From: Pistricoccus aurantiacus
Lineage (GTDB): Bacteria; Pseudomonadota; Gammaproteobacteria; Pseudomonadales; Halomonadaceae
Length of the DNA: 64,000 nt
Direction of reading: 5' to 3'
Assembly (NCBI RefSeq): GCF_007954585.1
Contig: NZ_CP042382.1
Span: 434,001 to 498,000, forward strand
In this document: in pieces, positions 53,401 to 62,146 of the stretch
How positions within the stretch are numbered: position 1 is the first letter of the stretch
Layout of the letters: every line of letters begins with the position of its first letter
Notes under the pieces: model-generated
Seen by the model: only the letters and a program-made list of their open reading frames with translations
What the model was told of the DNA's origin: nothing
Databases searched by the model: none
Made by a program: the position numbers and the translations under genes

Positions 53401-54996
53401 ATGTCAGAATCCCAGCAGCAGGATGAACACAACGAATTCGGCGGCGAGGAGGAAAGCAAGCGATCTCCCGGCCTGATCTGGAGCTTGCGCGCTGCCGGGC
53501 TAGTGGTAGCGGCTGTCGTCTGGCTGGCGATGGGCAATGCCGAATCGCTGTCGCCGGATGCCCGCTGGGTGGCAACCATCGGCAGCCTGATGGCAATCTG
53601 GTGGATGACCGAGGCGATTCCGCTTTCGGTCACGTCGCTGCTGCCGATCGTCTTGATTCCGATGCTCACCGATCGCGGCGTTTCCGAGACCACGGCCCCT
53701 TATGCCAGTTCCATCGTCTTCCTGTTTCTCGGCGGTTTCCTGATCGCCATCGCCATGGAAAAATGGGACCTGCACCGGCGCATCGCGCTTTTGACCCTGC
53801 GGCAGGTCGGCGTCGAGCCGAAGCGCATCGTGCTGGGGATGATGCTCGCCACCGGCTTTCTGTCCATGTGGGTTTCGAATACCGCCACCACGCTGATGAT
53901 GCTGCCGATCGCCCTTTCCGTGCTGACCCTGGTGGTCGAGCGCAGCGGCAGCAACGATGCCACCAAGGTCGGCCGCAACCTGCGGGAAGGCGCTCGAATT
54001 TCCGACATCATCGACGACAAGCACATCCGCCGGTTCGGTGTCTGTCTGGTGCTCGCCATCGCCTGGTCCGCCTCCATGGGCGGGCTCGGTACCATTTTGG
54101 GCTCTCCCCCCAACGCCATCGTCGCCGGCTATGCGGCGGATCAGCTGGGTCGCGATATCGGCTTTCTGAACTGGATGATGCTCGGCGTGCCGCTGGCGCT
54201 CGTCTTCATCCTGATCGGCTGGGTATTGATGACCCGGGTGCTCTACCGCTTCGAGCTCGACGAGGTGCCCGGCGGACGCCAGATGATCACGGAGCAGCTG
54301 CAACAGCTGGGGCCGGTCAGCCAGGGCGAGCGCATGGTCATGTTCGTGTTTGGCGGCGCCGCTTTTCTGTGGATCGTGCCGGGGCTACTGGTTTCGCTTC
54401 CGGTGATCGGCGATTCCCTCGCTTTCCTGGGCGGTCTTGACGATACGGCCATCGCCATCGCCGCCGGTATTGTCTTGTTCCTCCTGCCCGGCAACGGCAA
54501 GGGGGACATGGTGCTCGACTGGAAGGACGCGGAAAACGGTCTGCCCTGGGGCGTACTGCTGCTGTTCGGCGGCGGCCTGTCGCTGGCCGGCGCCGTGGCG
54601 GGCACGGGACTGGATGGGTGGTTCGGTGAGCAGGTGACCGCTCTCGGCACCCTGCCGATCCTGGCGATAGTCGCAGCGGTGACCGTGATCGTGCTGTTTC
54701 TGACCGAGATCACCTCGAACACCGCCACCGCCGCCACTTTCATTCCCGTGCTGGGCGGGGTCGCCGTGGGCATCGACGTGGATGCGCTGACGCTGCTCAT
54801 GCCGGCGGCTTTCGCCGCCACCTGCGCCTTCATGCTGCCGGTGGGCACGCCGCCCAACGCCATCGTTTTCGGCTCCGGCGTGGTAACCATCGCGCAGATG
54901 GCCAAGGGCGGCGCCGTGCTCAATGTGATCGGCGTCATGCTGATCACGCTGTTCTGCTATGTGCTGGGTGGCCTGGCGCTAGGTCTTGAGTTCTAA
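53401..54996 (+). CDS. DASS/SLC13-family Na+:carboxylate symporter
   Basis: The 531-residue polytopic protein has about 11-12 hydrophobic segments. The first SNT motif lies in WVSNTATTLMMLPIA near residue 160 and the second in EITSNTATAATFIPVL near 440; both Na+-binding hairpins are thus intact. PVGTPPNAIVFGSG closes the second repeat. The family imports di- or tricarboxylates such as succinate with Na+. AAGGAG precedes the ATG at 53401. The 3' end overlaps the convergent small membrane protein gene by four bases. Confidence 0.92.
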   Translation: MSESQQQDEHNEFGGEEESKRSPGLIWSLRAAGLVVAAVVWLAMGNAESLSPDARWVATIGSLMAIWWMTEAIPLSVTSLLPIVLIPMLTDRGVSETTAPYASSIVFLFLGGFLIAIAMEKWDLHRRIALLTLRQVGVEPKRIVLGMMLATGFLSMWVSNTATTLMMLPIALSVLTLVVERSGSNDATKVGRNLREGARISDIIDDKHIRRFGVCLVLAIAWSASMGGLGTILGSPPNAIVAGYAADQLGRDIGFLNWMMLGVPLALVFILIGWVLMTRVLYRFELDEVPGGRQMITEQLQQLGPVSQGERMVMFVFGGAAFLWIVPGLLVSLPVIGDSLAFLGGLDDTAIAIAAGIVLFLLPGNGKGDMVLDWKDAENGLPWGVLLLFGGGLSLAGAVAGTGLDGWFGEQVTALGTLPILAIVAAVTVIVLFLTEITSNTATAATFIPVLGGVAVGIDVDALTLLMPAAFAATCAFMLPVGTPPNAIVFGSGVVTIAQMAKGGAVLNVIGVMLITLFCYVLGGLALGLEF

Positions 54997-55217
54997 GGCG
55001 AGTCACGCCGCTCCTGCGCCTTGCGCGCCTTGTTGCGCCGATAGCGACGCAGGAGCGCGATACTTACGGCAGAAAGTAGCATCAGCGCCAGCACCAGCGC
55101 CTCCCAGGGTCGCGCCGCGTCTCCCAGCCAGGTCTCCAGAGTGAGGATCATCACGAAGCCGATGGCCTGGCTGGCGATAGCCAGGGCGCGTAGAGGATCG
55201 AAGCCGGGCTTGGCCAT
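54993..55217 (-). CDS. Small membrane protein of unknown function
   Basis: The 74-residue protein has two predicted helices (about residues 8-30 and 38-60) and a strongly basic C-terminal tail rich in Arg and Lys. AGGAG precedes the ATG at 55217 (MAKPGFD), which is better placed than an ATG five codons earlier. No family recognised. It lies between two plus-strand genes and is convergent with the carboxylate transporter. Confidence 0.6.
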   Translation of the reverse strand: MAKPGFDPLRALAIASQAIGFVMILTLETWLGDAARPWEALVLALMLLSAVSIALLRRYRRNKARKAQERRDSP

Positions 55218-55352
55218 GAGGTCTCCTGCCATGAGGGATTGTGAATCGCGCGAGTGACAGTATCCACCGCGCGCATTAGGCTATGGCATCGCATCATACC
55301 GCAAGGCCAAAGGCGCTGACTCGAGCGCCCCTCTGTCTCTGGAGCACTTGTC

Positions 55353-56150
55353 ATGGACGCTATCGCGCTAGGGCCGCTGCTGATTTCCCTGCCCCGGCTT
55401 TATGCCTTTCTCGCCGCGCTATTGCTGCTGATCGCTAGCCTGCTGCTGCTCCGCCTGCCCAAAGGCCACCAGGCTCGCTGGTTCAACGGGCTGGTGATTG
55501 CCTGGCTGCTCGCCGCTCGCCTTGGCCATGTGATGGTGCACTGGAGTGTCTACGAGCAGGCGCCGCTGGATGCGCTGAAGTTCTGGCAGCCGGGCTATGA
55601 CCCGCTCTGGGGGCTGATCGCCGCCCTGCTGTGGAGCGCCTGGACCCTGCGCCGCCAGGCGCTGAAACTGCTGGGGGCCGCGGTGTTGGTCGCTGCCAGC
55701 AGCGCGCTATGGTTTGCGCTGGTGTTGACCAATCCCCTGGGTAGCGATACGGGCCTGGAAAGACTGCCGGAACTGACCCTGGAGAATCTCGATGGCGAAC
55801 CGGTGGAGCTGGCCTCGCTGACCGGCAAGCCGGTCATCCTCAATCTGTGGGCCACCTGGTGCCCGCCCTGTCGTCGGGAGATGCCGCTGCTGGCGGAGGT
55901 GGACGAGCGCGATGACGTCACCGTGGTAGTGGTCAATCAGGGCGAGGAACTTCTGCAGATCATTCGTTTTCTGGACGGCGAGGAACTGGCCTTCCGCCAT
56001 CCCCTGCTCGACCCGCGCCAGCAGCTGATGGTGCTCAGCGAATCCCCGGGGCTGCCCACCACGCTATTCTTCGACGCTCAGGGGGCGCTTCTCGAGCGTC
56101 ATATCGGCGAGCTGACCCGCGCTCAGCTGAACGCCTGGCTGTCGCCCTGA
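55353..56150 (+). CDS. TlpA-like thiol:disulfide oxidoreductase with multi-helix N-terminal membrane domain
   Basis: The 265-residue protein has an N-terminal half with four predicted membrane helices, including AARLGHVMVHW, which resembles part of prolipoprotein diacylglyceryl transferase (Lgt). It is followed from about residue 135 by a periplasmic thioredoxin-like domain with the active site WCPPC near residue 171 and the cis-Pro in SPGLPTTLF. It probably reduces periplasmic disulfides, for example in cytochrome c maturation. The Lgt-like part lacks the length and catalytic context of a real transferase. Confidence 0.83.
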   Translation: MDAIALGPLLISLPRLYAFLAALLLLIASLLLLRLPKGHQARWFNGLVIAWLLAARLGHVMVHWSVYEQAPLDALKFWQPGYDPLWGLIAALLWSAWTLRRQALKLLGAAVLVAASSALWFALVLTNPLGSDTGLERLPELTLENLDGEPVELASLTGKPVILNLWATWCPPCRREMPLLAEVDERDDVTVVVVNQGEELLQIIRFLDGEELAFRHPLLDPRQQLMVLSESPGLPTTLFFDAQGALLERHIGELTRAQLNAWLSP

Positions 56151-56206
56151 TCCGTCGAGTCGCTATTTAAGCTGTCTCGACGTTTGCTGTAAGATACCGC
56201 GCCCTT

Positions 56207-56242
56207 TTGAGCGACAACAGCTCAAGCAACATCAGTTTGAGC
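56207..56242 (+). repeat. TTGAGC repeats in the rapA leader
   Basis: TTGAGC-7 bp-GCTCAA is a perfect inverted repeat (56207-56225). A third copy, TTGAGC at 56237, follows 30 bp after the first and shares the longer TTGAGCGAC word with it. The set lies just downstream of a TAAGAT -10-like box and just before the rapA ribosome site. Confidence 0.5.
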
Positions 56243-56261
56243 GACGACACCGCGAGGCCGT

Positions 56262-59213
56262 ATGAGCGTTTACACACCGGGCCAGCGCTGGATCAGCGAC
56301 GGCGAAGCCGAACTGGGCCTGGGCACCGTCTTGAATTGCGATGTCCGCACGGTAACCGTGCTGTTTCCCATCAGTCAGGAAACCCGTACCTACAGCGCTC
56401 GCCAGGCACCGCTGACCCGGGTGGCCTTCGGTAGCGGCGATCGCATTCAGTCTGCCCAGGGCTGGCATCTGCGGGTGGAGGACAGCAGGGAGGTCGACGG
56501 GCTTATCGTCTATATCGGCGAGGACGAGAACGGCGAGCCTCGCGAGCTGCCGGAAACTCGACTGGCGGACAGCCTGCAGTTCGACCAGGCCCGAGATCGA
56601 CTGTTGACCGGCCAGGTGGATCGCAACGACTGGTTCGATCTGCGCTTTCGTACCCTGCGCCATCATCAGCGTATCGAACAGAACCCGGCCCTGGGCTTCG
56701 CCGGCCCCAAGATCGACCTGATTTCCCACCAGCTGTATATCGCCGACGAAGTGGCGGGCCGCCACGCACCCCGGGTACTGCTGGCGGACGAGGTAGGACT
56801 GGGCAAGACCATCGAGGCAGGTCTGATCCTGCATCGTCTGCTGCTGACCGGCCGCGTCGAACGGGCACTGATCCTGGTGCCGGACAGCCTGACCCACCAG
56901 TGGCTGGTGGAACTGCTGCGCCGTTTCGCTCTCGAGGTCACCCTGCTCGACGAGGCCCAGAGCCAGGCCTACGGCGAGTCCAACCCCTTCGAGGCGGGCC
57001 AGCTGATTCTCGCCAGCCAGCAGTGGCTGTTCGCCAATTCTCACCGTCAGGCCCAGGCGCTGGCTGGCGATTGGGATCTGCTGATCGTCGACGAGGCCCA
57101 TCATCTTCACTGGACGCCGGGAGGGGCCGGGGCGGACTACGCCTGCGTGGCGCGGCTGGCCCAGGCGACTCCCGGCCTTTTGCTGCTGACCGCTACTCCG
57201 GAGCAGATGGGTCTCGAGAGCCATTTCGCCCGACTCAAGCTGCTCGACCCGGAGCGCTACCGAAGCCTGGAGGCGTTTCGCCAGGAGAAACGCGGGTACG
57301 CCCAGGTAGCGGAAGCCATCGACCTTCTTGAGCAGTTGCCCGGCCCTCTCCACAAGAGTCCCAATGAAAGCGCCCAGATTCAGGCGCGGATCGCCGCGGT
57401 GATCGATGACGCGGATAGCCGCGCGCTGCTGGCGACGCTGGCCAATCCAGAAAGCGGCGAGGATCAGCAGCAGGCGGCCCAGGACCAGCTTCGCGAACAG
57501 CTGCTCGATCGTCACGGTACCGGCCGGGTGATGTTTCGCAACAGCCGGCGACACGTTGGCGGCTTCCCGTCGCGCCGGCTAAATGTGACGCCGCTGGAGC
57601 TGCCCTTGCCCTATCGCCGGGTGCTGCGCCGCCTTGAACAAAATACGGACACCTTGGGGGAGCGGCTGGTGGAACCTGGTCTCGATCATCCGGAGATCAT
57701 GCTCTACCTGGACGCCATGCACCGAGCACTGGCAGAAGATCCGCTTAACGAGCCCTGGTGGCGCTTCGACCCCCGGGTGACCTGGCTGCTGGAGAAGCTC
57801 ACGGAAATAGGCGAGGAAAAGCTGCTGGTCATCGCCCACGAGCGCGAGACCGTCCTGGAGCTGGCGGAGGGCTTGCGGGTGCTGGCCGGCGTGCACGCGC
57901 CGGTGTTTCACGAAGGACTCTCCCTGCTGGAGCGGGACCGGGCCGCCGCCGCCTTCGCCGACCCGGAGGAAGGCTATCAGCTGCTGATTTGTTCGGAAAT
58001 CGGCTCGGAGGGACGCAACTTCCAGTTCTGTCGCCATCTGGTGATGTTCGATCTGCCGCTGCACCCGGATCAGTTGGAGCAGCGCATCGGACGGCTGGAC
58101 CGCATCGGCCAGCGTCATGAAATAGAGATTCACGTACCGGTATTCCGCCACAGCCCCGGGGAGCGGCTGCTGCGCTGGTATCGGGAAGGCATGGACGCCT
58201 TCGGCGCGCCACATGGGGTAGGCAGCGAGCTCTTCGGGGCCTTCGGTGACGCCCTGGTGGAGGCCCTGCAGGACCCGACGGGGCTGGATGAAGTCATTCA
58301 CGAAACTCGGGCGCTGTTCGAAGTGCGCCTGGCGGAGCAAGACGCCGGACGCAACCGTCTGCTGGAACTCAACGCCTGTCGCCCGGTCAAGGCCGGGGAA
58401 GTCATCGCGGCTATCAAGGAACTCGATGACGATCCGGCCCTGCCGCGCTATCTGGATCGCGCCCTGGATATCTTCGGGGTGGACAGCCAGGACATCGGCG
58501 GTGAACTGCTGCACCTGCAGCCGAGTTCGCAGATGCAGGGCGGCCTGCCGGGATTGACCAAGGGGGAAGACGGCTTCAGCGCCACTTTCTCACGTGCCCG
58601 CGCCCTGGCCCGAGACGACGTGCAGCGTCTTTCCTGGGAGCATCCGCTGGTGCGGGAAATGATGTCCCGGCTGCTCGGCGGCACCATGGGCAACACCGCT
58701 CTGGCAACGCTCAGGCATCCGTCGATTCCCGGCGGACGGCTGATGGTTGAACACATCTTCCGCACATATTGCCCGGCGCCCAAGGCCTTGCACGTCAGCC
58801 GCTTTTTGCCTGCCACCGCGGTGCGGGTGCTGCTGGACGAAACCGGCGCCAATCTCAGCGACAAGGTGTCCTTCGACGGCCTGGCCAGACATCTTGGCAA
58901 GGTCAAGAAAGCCCCCGCCCGGGAATTGATCAAGAGCCGTCAGGGGCAGCTACGGGAGTTGATGGACAAGGCCGAAGAGGAAGCGGCGCGGGAGCTGCCG
59001 AGCATCATCGAGGCGGCCCAGAGTCGCATGCACCGTCAGTTGAACAGCGAGCTGGCGAGACTCAAGGCACTGGCGACGCACAACCCGGCGGTGCGGGAAG
59101 ACGAGATACGCGCCCTGGAAAATGAACTGGCCGGCCTCAGCGACGCTATCGAAAACACCCGGCTGCGGCTGGACGCGGTGCGGGTGATCGTGACGCTGGA
59201 CGCGAACGCTTGA
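56262..59213 (+). CDS. rapA: RNA polymerase-associated ATPase RapA (HepA)
   Basis: The 983-residue Swi2/Snf2 ATPase has N-terminal Tudor-like domains (residues 1-110, starting with the RWISDGEAELGLGTV segment), Walker A DEVGLGKTIEAGLIL near residue 170, Walker B DEAHH near 280, helicase C motifs including SEIGSEGRNFQFC and QRIGRLDRIGQ, then the RapA C-terminal region with a coiled-coil ending. It recycles RNA polymerase stalled after transcription, especially at high salt. Length is close to the E. coli protein. GAGG precedes the ATG. Confidence 0.96.
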   Translation: MSVYTPGQRWISDGEAELGLGTVLNCDVRTVTVLFPISQETRTYSARQAPLTRVAFGSGDRIQSAQGWHLRVEDSREVDGLIVYIGEDENGEPRELPETRLADSLQFDQARDRLLTGQVDRNDWFDLRFRTLRHHQRIEQNPALGFAGPKIDLISHQLYIADEVAGRHAPRVLLADEVGLGKTIEAGLILHRLLLTGRVERALILVPDSLTHQWLVELLRRFALEVTLLDEAQSQAYGESNPFEAGQLILASQQWLFANSHRQAQALAGDWDLLIVDEAHHLHWTPGGAGADYACVARLAQATPGLLLLTATPEQMGLESHFARLKLLDPERYRSLEAFRQEKRGYAQVAEAIDLLEQLPGPLHKSPNESAQIQARIAAVIDDADSRALLATLANPESGEDQQQAAQDQLREQLLDRHGTGRVMFRNSRRHVGGFPSRRLNVTPLELPLPYRRVLRRLEQNTDTLGERLVEPGLDHPEIMLYLDAMHRALAEDPLNEPWWRFDPRVTWLLEKLTEIGEEKLLVIAHERETVLELAEGLRVLAGVHAPVFHEGLSLLERDRAAAAFADPEEGYQLLICSEIGSEGRNFQFCRHLVMFDLPLHPDQLEQRIGRLDRIGQRHEIEIHVPVFRHSPGERLLRWYREGMDAFGAPHGVGSELFGAFGDALVEALQDPTGLDEVIHETRALFEVRLAEQDAGRNRLLELNACRPVKAGEVIAAIKELDDDPALPRYLDRALDIFGVDSQDIGGELLHLQPSSQMQGGLPGLTKGEDGFSATFSRARALARDDVQRLSWEHPLVREMMSRLLGGTMGNTALATLRHPSIPGGRLMVEHIFRTYCPAPKALHVSRFLPATAVRVLLDETGANLSDKVSFDGLARHLGKVKKAPARELIKSRQGQLRELMDKAEEEAARELPSIIEAAQSRMHRQLNSELARLKALATHNPAVREDEIRALENELAGLSDAIENTRLRLDAVRVIVTLDANA

Positions 59214-59388
59214 TCGCCGTCCCCAAGGTATCCCGGCGAAGGCTTCAGCGTGGAATGTGCCTGGGGAGGCGCTTATCATGTACCCGGGGTATCGAAGACG
59301 CGCGGGATATCGAAGCGCGACAGGGCGCGCGGTTGCGATGACCGCTGCCGCTGGGCAAACCAACGCTTTCGGGTCATGGGGAATCACG

Positions 59389-61044
59389 ATGCTCAAAACG
59401 CCCAATTCGTATTACCCGATTCGCTATACGGTGCTCGCCCTGTGCGTACTCGGCTTGCTGCTTGTACTGCTCAACCTGCTGTTTCGGGACGGTGCGGTGT
59501 GGCCGGTACTTTTGCTGGGGCCCCTGGCCGTGATGGGCGTGTACGATTTGCGCCAGCACAAGCATGCACTCTTGCGCAACTACCCCCTGATCGGGAATTT
59601 GCGCTACCTGCTCGAATACATTCGTCCCGAAATCCGCCAGTACTTCATGGAATCCGACACCGACGCTGCGCCCTTCTCGCGTGCGCAGCGCTCGCTGGTC
59701 TACCAGCGCGCAAAAGGCCAAACGGATTTCCGACCGTTCGGCTCGCAAATCGACGTCAAGAAAGACGGCTACGAGTGGATCAATCAATCGATGACGCCGA
59801 CCCGGCTCGACTCCCATGACTTCCGCATCACCATCGGCGCGCAGCCCGCGGGCCGTCAGCCGCGGCCCGGCGATTGCCGGGTGCCTTACGAGGCAAGCGT
59901 TTTCAACATCTCGGCGATGAGCTTCGGCGCGCTCTCGGGCAACGCCATCGAAGCGCTCAACGCCGGCGCCAAGCGCGGCAATTTCGCCCACGATACCGGG
60001 GAAGGTTCGATCTCGTCATATCACCGCAAACACGGCGGCGACCTGATCTGGGAGATCGGCTCGGGCTATTTCGGTTGTCGTAACGATGATGGCAGCTTCA
60101 GTGCGGAGCGCTTCGCAAGAAACGCCACCGACCCGCAGGTCAAGATGATCGAGATCAAAATCAGCCAGGGTGCCAAGCCGGGACAGGGCGGCGTGATGCC
60201 GGGCGGCAAGGTGACGGCGGAGATCGCGGCAGTGCGCGGCATTCCGGTGGGCAAGACCTGCGTCTCGCCGCCGACCCACAGCGCCTTTTCCTCGCCGGTC
60301 GAGCTGCTGCGGTTCGTCGAGCGGCTGCGGGAGCTTTCCGGCGGCAAACCCACAGGCTTCAAGTTCTGCCTCGGGCACCCCTGGGACTGGTTCGACATCG
60401 TCAAGGCGATGATGGAGACCGACATCACCCCGGATTTCATCGTCGTCGATGGCGCGGAAGGCGGTACCGGCGCCTCGCCGGTGGAGTTCATCGATCACGT
60501 CGGCGTACCGCTGCAAGAAGCGCTGCTGCTGGTGCACAACACGCTGATTGGGGCCGATCTTCGCGATCGCGTCAAACTCGGCTGCGCGGGCAAGGTGATC
60601 AGCGCGTTCGACGTGGCGCGCACGCTGGCGCTGGGCGCCGACTGGTGCAATAGCGCGCGCGGGTTCATGTTTTCGCTCGGCTGCATCCAGGCGCAGACCT
60701 GCCACACCGGCAACTGCCCGACGGGTGTGACGACGCAGGACCCGGTGCGCCAGAACGCGCTGGTGGTGTCGGACAAGGCGCAGCGCGTGTATCAGTTCCA
60801 TGACAGGACGCTGCTTGCGCTCAAGTACCTGATCCAGGCGGCCGGGCTGCATCACCCGGACGACATCCTGCCGCGACACATCGTGCGACGCGTTGACGAA
60901 AACAACGTGCGGCTGCTGTCGAATCTGTTGCCGCAGGTCGCACGCGGCGCGCTGCTCAACGACGACTTGAGCGGCGAACATCATATCTACCGGAATTACT
61001 GGAAACAGTCGCGTACCGACCGCTTCGGGCTAGCGGTGGAGTGA
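59389..61044 (+). CDS. FMN-binding glutamate synthase family protein (GltB-domain)
   Basis: The 551-residue protein has two N-terminal membrane helices (about residues 10-50) and then a glutamate-synthase-type FMN barrel. SGYFGCRNDDG, PGGKVTAEIAAVRGI, FIVVDGAEGGTGASP and the iron-sulphur ligand motif C-x5-C-x4-C in LGCIQAQTCHTGNCP are present, but there is no glutaminase domain. Standalone proteins of this type have uncertain substrates and often pair with separate partners; none is adjacent. The ATG at 59389 with GGGGAA upstream is preferred to a start 44 codons earlier. Codon choice differs somewhat from neighbours. Confidence 0.87.
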   Translation: MLKTPNSYYPIRYTVLALCVLGLLLVLLNLLFRDGAVWPVLLLGPLAVMGVYDLRQHKHALLRNYPLIGNLRYLLEYIRPEIRQYFMESDTDAAPFSRAQRSLVYQRAKGQTDFRPFGSQIDVKKDGYEWINQSMTPTRLDSHDFRITIGAQPAGRQPRPGDCRVPYEASVFNISAMSFGALSGNAIEALNAGAKRGNFAHDTGEGSISSYHRKHGGDLIWEIGSGYFGCRNDDGSFSAERFARNATDPQVKMIEIKISQGAKPGQGGVMPGGKVTAEIAAVRGIPVGKTCVSPPTHSAFSSPVELLRFVERLRELSGGKPTGFKFCLGHPWDWFDIVKAMMETDITPDFIVVDGAEGGTGASPVEFIDHVGVPLQEALLLVHNTLIGADLRDRVKLGCAGKVISAFDVARTLALGADWCNSARGFMFSLGCIQAQTCHTGNCPTGVTTQDPVRQNALVVSDKAQRVYQFHDRTLLALKYLIQAAGLHHPDDILPRHIVRRVDENNVRLLSNLLPQVARGALLNDDLSGEHHIYRNYWKQSRTDRFGLAVE

Positions 61045-61107
61045 TGCGACATCATACGGACGATGGCCTCGGGCCACCGGCGCGCCGACTCGACGATAAC
61101 TACCCCG

Positions 61108-62013
61108 TCAGTCGCCCAGAATGGCGCTCAAGGCGCTGTCGAGGGTGGGATAGTCGAAGCGAAAGCCCGCCGCCTCCAGCTTGGCCGGACGCATGTCCGC
61201 TCCGGTCAGCAGCAGGCGGGACATTTCCCCCAGGGCGATTTTCAGCGCCGGCCCCGGTACCCACATGAACGAAGGACGATGCAGATGCTCGGCGACTTTC
61301 GTGGTGAAGGTATCGTTGGTCACAGGCTCCGGCGCCGAAGCGTTGAAGGGGCCTTCCAGGTCGTCGCGTTCGAGCAGGAATTCGATGGAGCGAACATGAT
61401 CCTCTCGATGAATCCAGGGCATGAACTGCTTGCCATCGCCGAAGCGTCCACCCAGCCCCAGCTTGAAGGGCGGCAGCATCTGAGCCAGAGTGCCACCGTC
61501 CTTTTCCAGCACCAGTCCGGTGCGCAGCAGAACGACCCGTACGCCATGTTGAGCGGCCTGGCGAGCAGTGTCTTCCCAGCGCTTGCACAGCCGATGGGCG
61601 AACTCGTCGTTCGGCGGCGTCTCCTCGGTGACCTTTTTATCTCCTTGGGCGCCGTAATAGCCCATGGCGGAACCGGATACCAGCACCTTGGGCACCTTTT
61701 GCTGCTGGGCCAGCCGCGCGCACAGGTTGACGATATCCTGGGTGATATTGACCCGGGAATCGATCAGACGCTGTTTCTGTTCCTCGCTCCAGCGCTTGCC
61801 GGCGATAGACTCCCCGGCCAGATTGACGATCGCCTCTGGCGCCTGCTCGACGAAATCAAGCACCGAACTCGCGGTCTGCGTCCCCTGGGGCAGCATTTCC
61901 CGTGCCTTGTCCGGGCTGCGTGACACCACCAGCAGTTCGTGCCCGGCTTGTGCAAGCCGCTGGCAAAGTCGTTTCCCCACGAAGCCGGTACCGCCGGTGA
62001 TCAAGACGCGCAT
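61108..62013 (-). CDS. TIGR01777 family NAD(P)-dependent epimerase-like protein (YfcH/SDR39U1)
   Basis: The 301-residue extended SDR has ITGGTGFVGKRLCQRL at the N-terminus, VNLAGESIAGKRW, the SGSAMGYYG motif typical of this family near residue 113, and a C-terminal DUF1731 region (GADMRPAKLEAAGFRF). Function of the family is not settled. AAGGAGG precedes the ATG. The gene shares a short AT-rich gap with the divergent FAD oxidoreductase; the same partners occur together in light-responsive gene clusters of Pseudomonas as I recall. Confidence 0.9.
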   Translation of the reverse strand: MRVLITGGTGFVGKRLCQRLAQAGHELLVVSRSPDKAREMLPQGTQTASSVLDFVEQAPEAIVNLAGESIAGKRWSEEQKQRLIDSRVNITQDIVNLCARLAQQQKVPKVLVSGSAMGYYGAQGDKKVTEETPPNDEFAHRLCKRWEDTARQAAQHGVRVVLLRTGLVLEKDGGTLAQMLPPFKLGLGGRFGDGKQFMPWIHREDHVRSIEFLLERDDLEGPFNASAPEPVTNDTFTTKVAEHLHRPSFMWVPGPALKIALGEMSRLLLTGADMRPAKLEAAGFRFDYPTLDSALSAILGD

Positions 62014-62059
62014 GGTGCCTCCTTGCTGTACCCTGATAGTGGAAAATGATGATCGCTAT

Positions 62060-62076
62060 ATTATACAAGCATTGTA
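62060..62076. promoter_or_regulatory. Promoter/operator between the epimerase and FAD oxidoreductase genes
   Basis: A minus-strand TATAAT (62065-62060) for the epimerase overlaps the perfect palindrome TACAA-GCA-TTGTA (62064-62076). No good -35 accompanies it. The half-site resembles the one in front of the MerR gene but with shorter spacing. Confidence 0.45.
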
Positions 62077-62146
62077 CGAATCGTTTAGTCTAGACGCTAT
62101 ATCACCACCGTGCCCGATTCGCTGATCGCCACTCCAAGGTTCGCTC

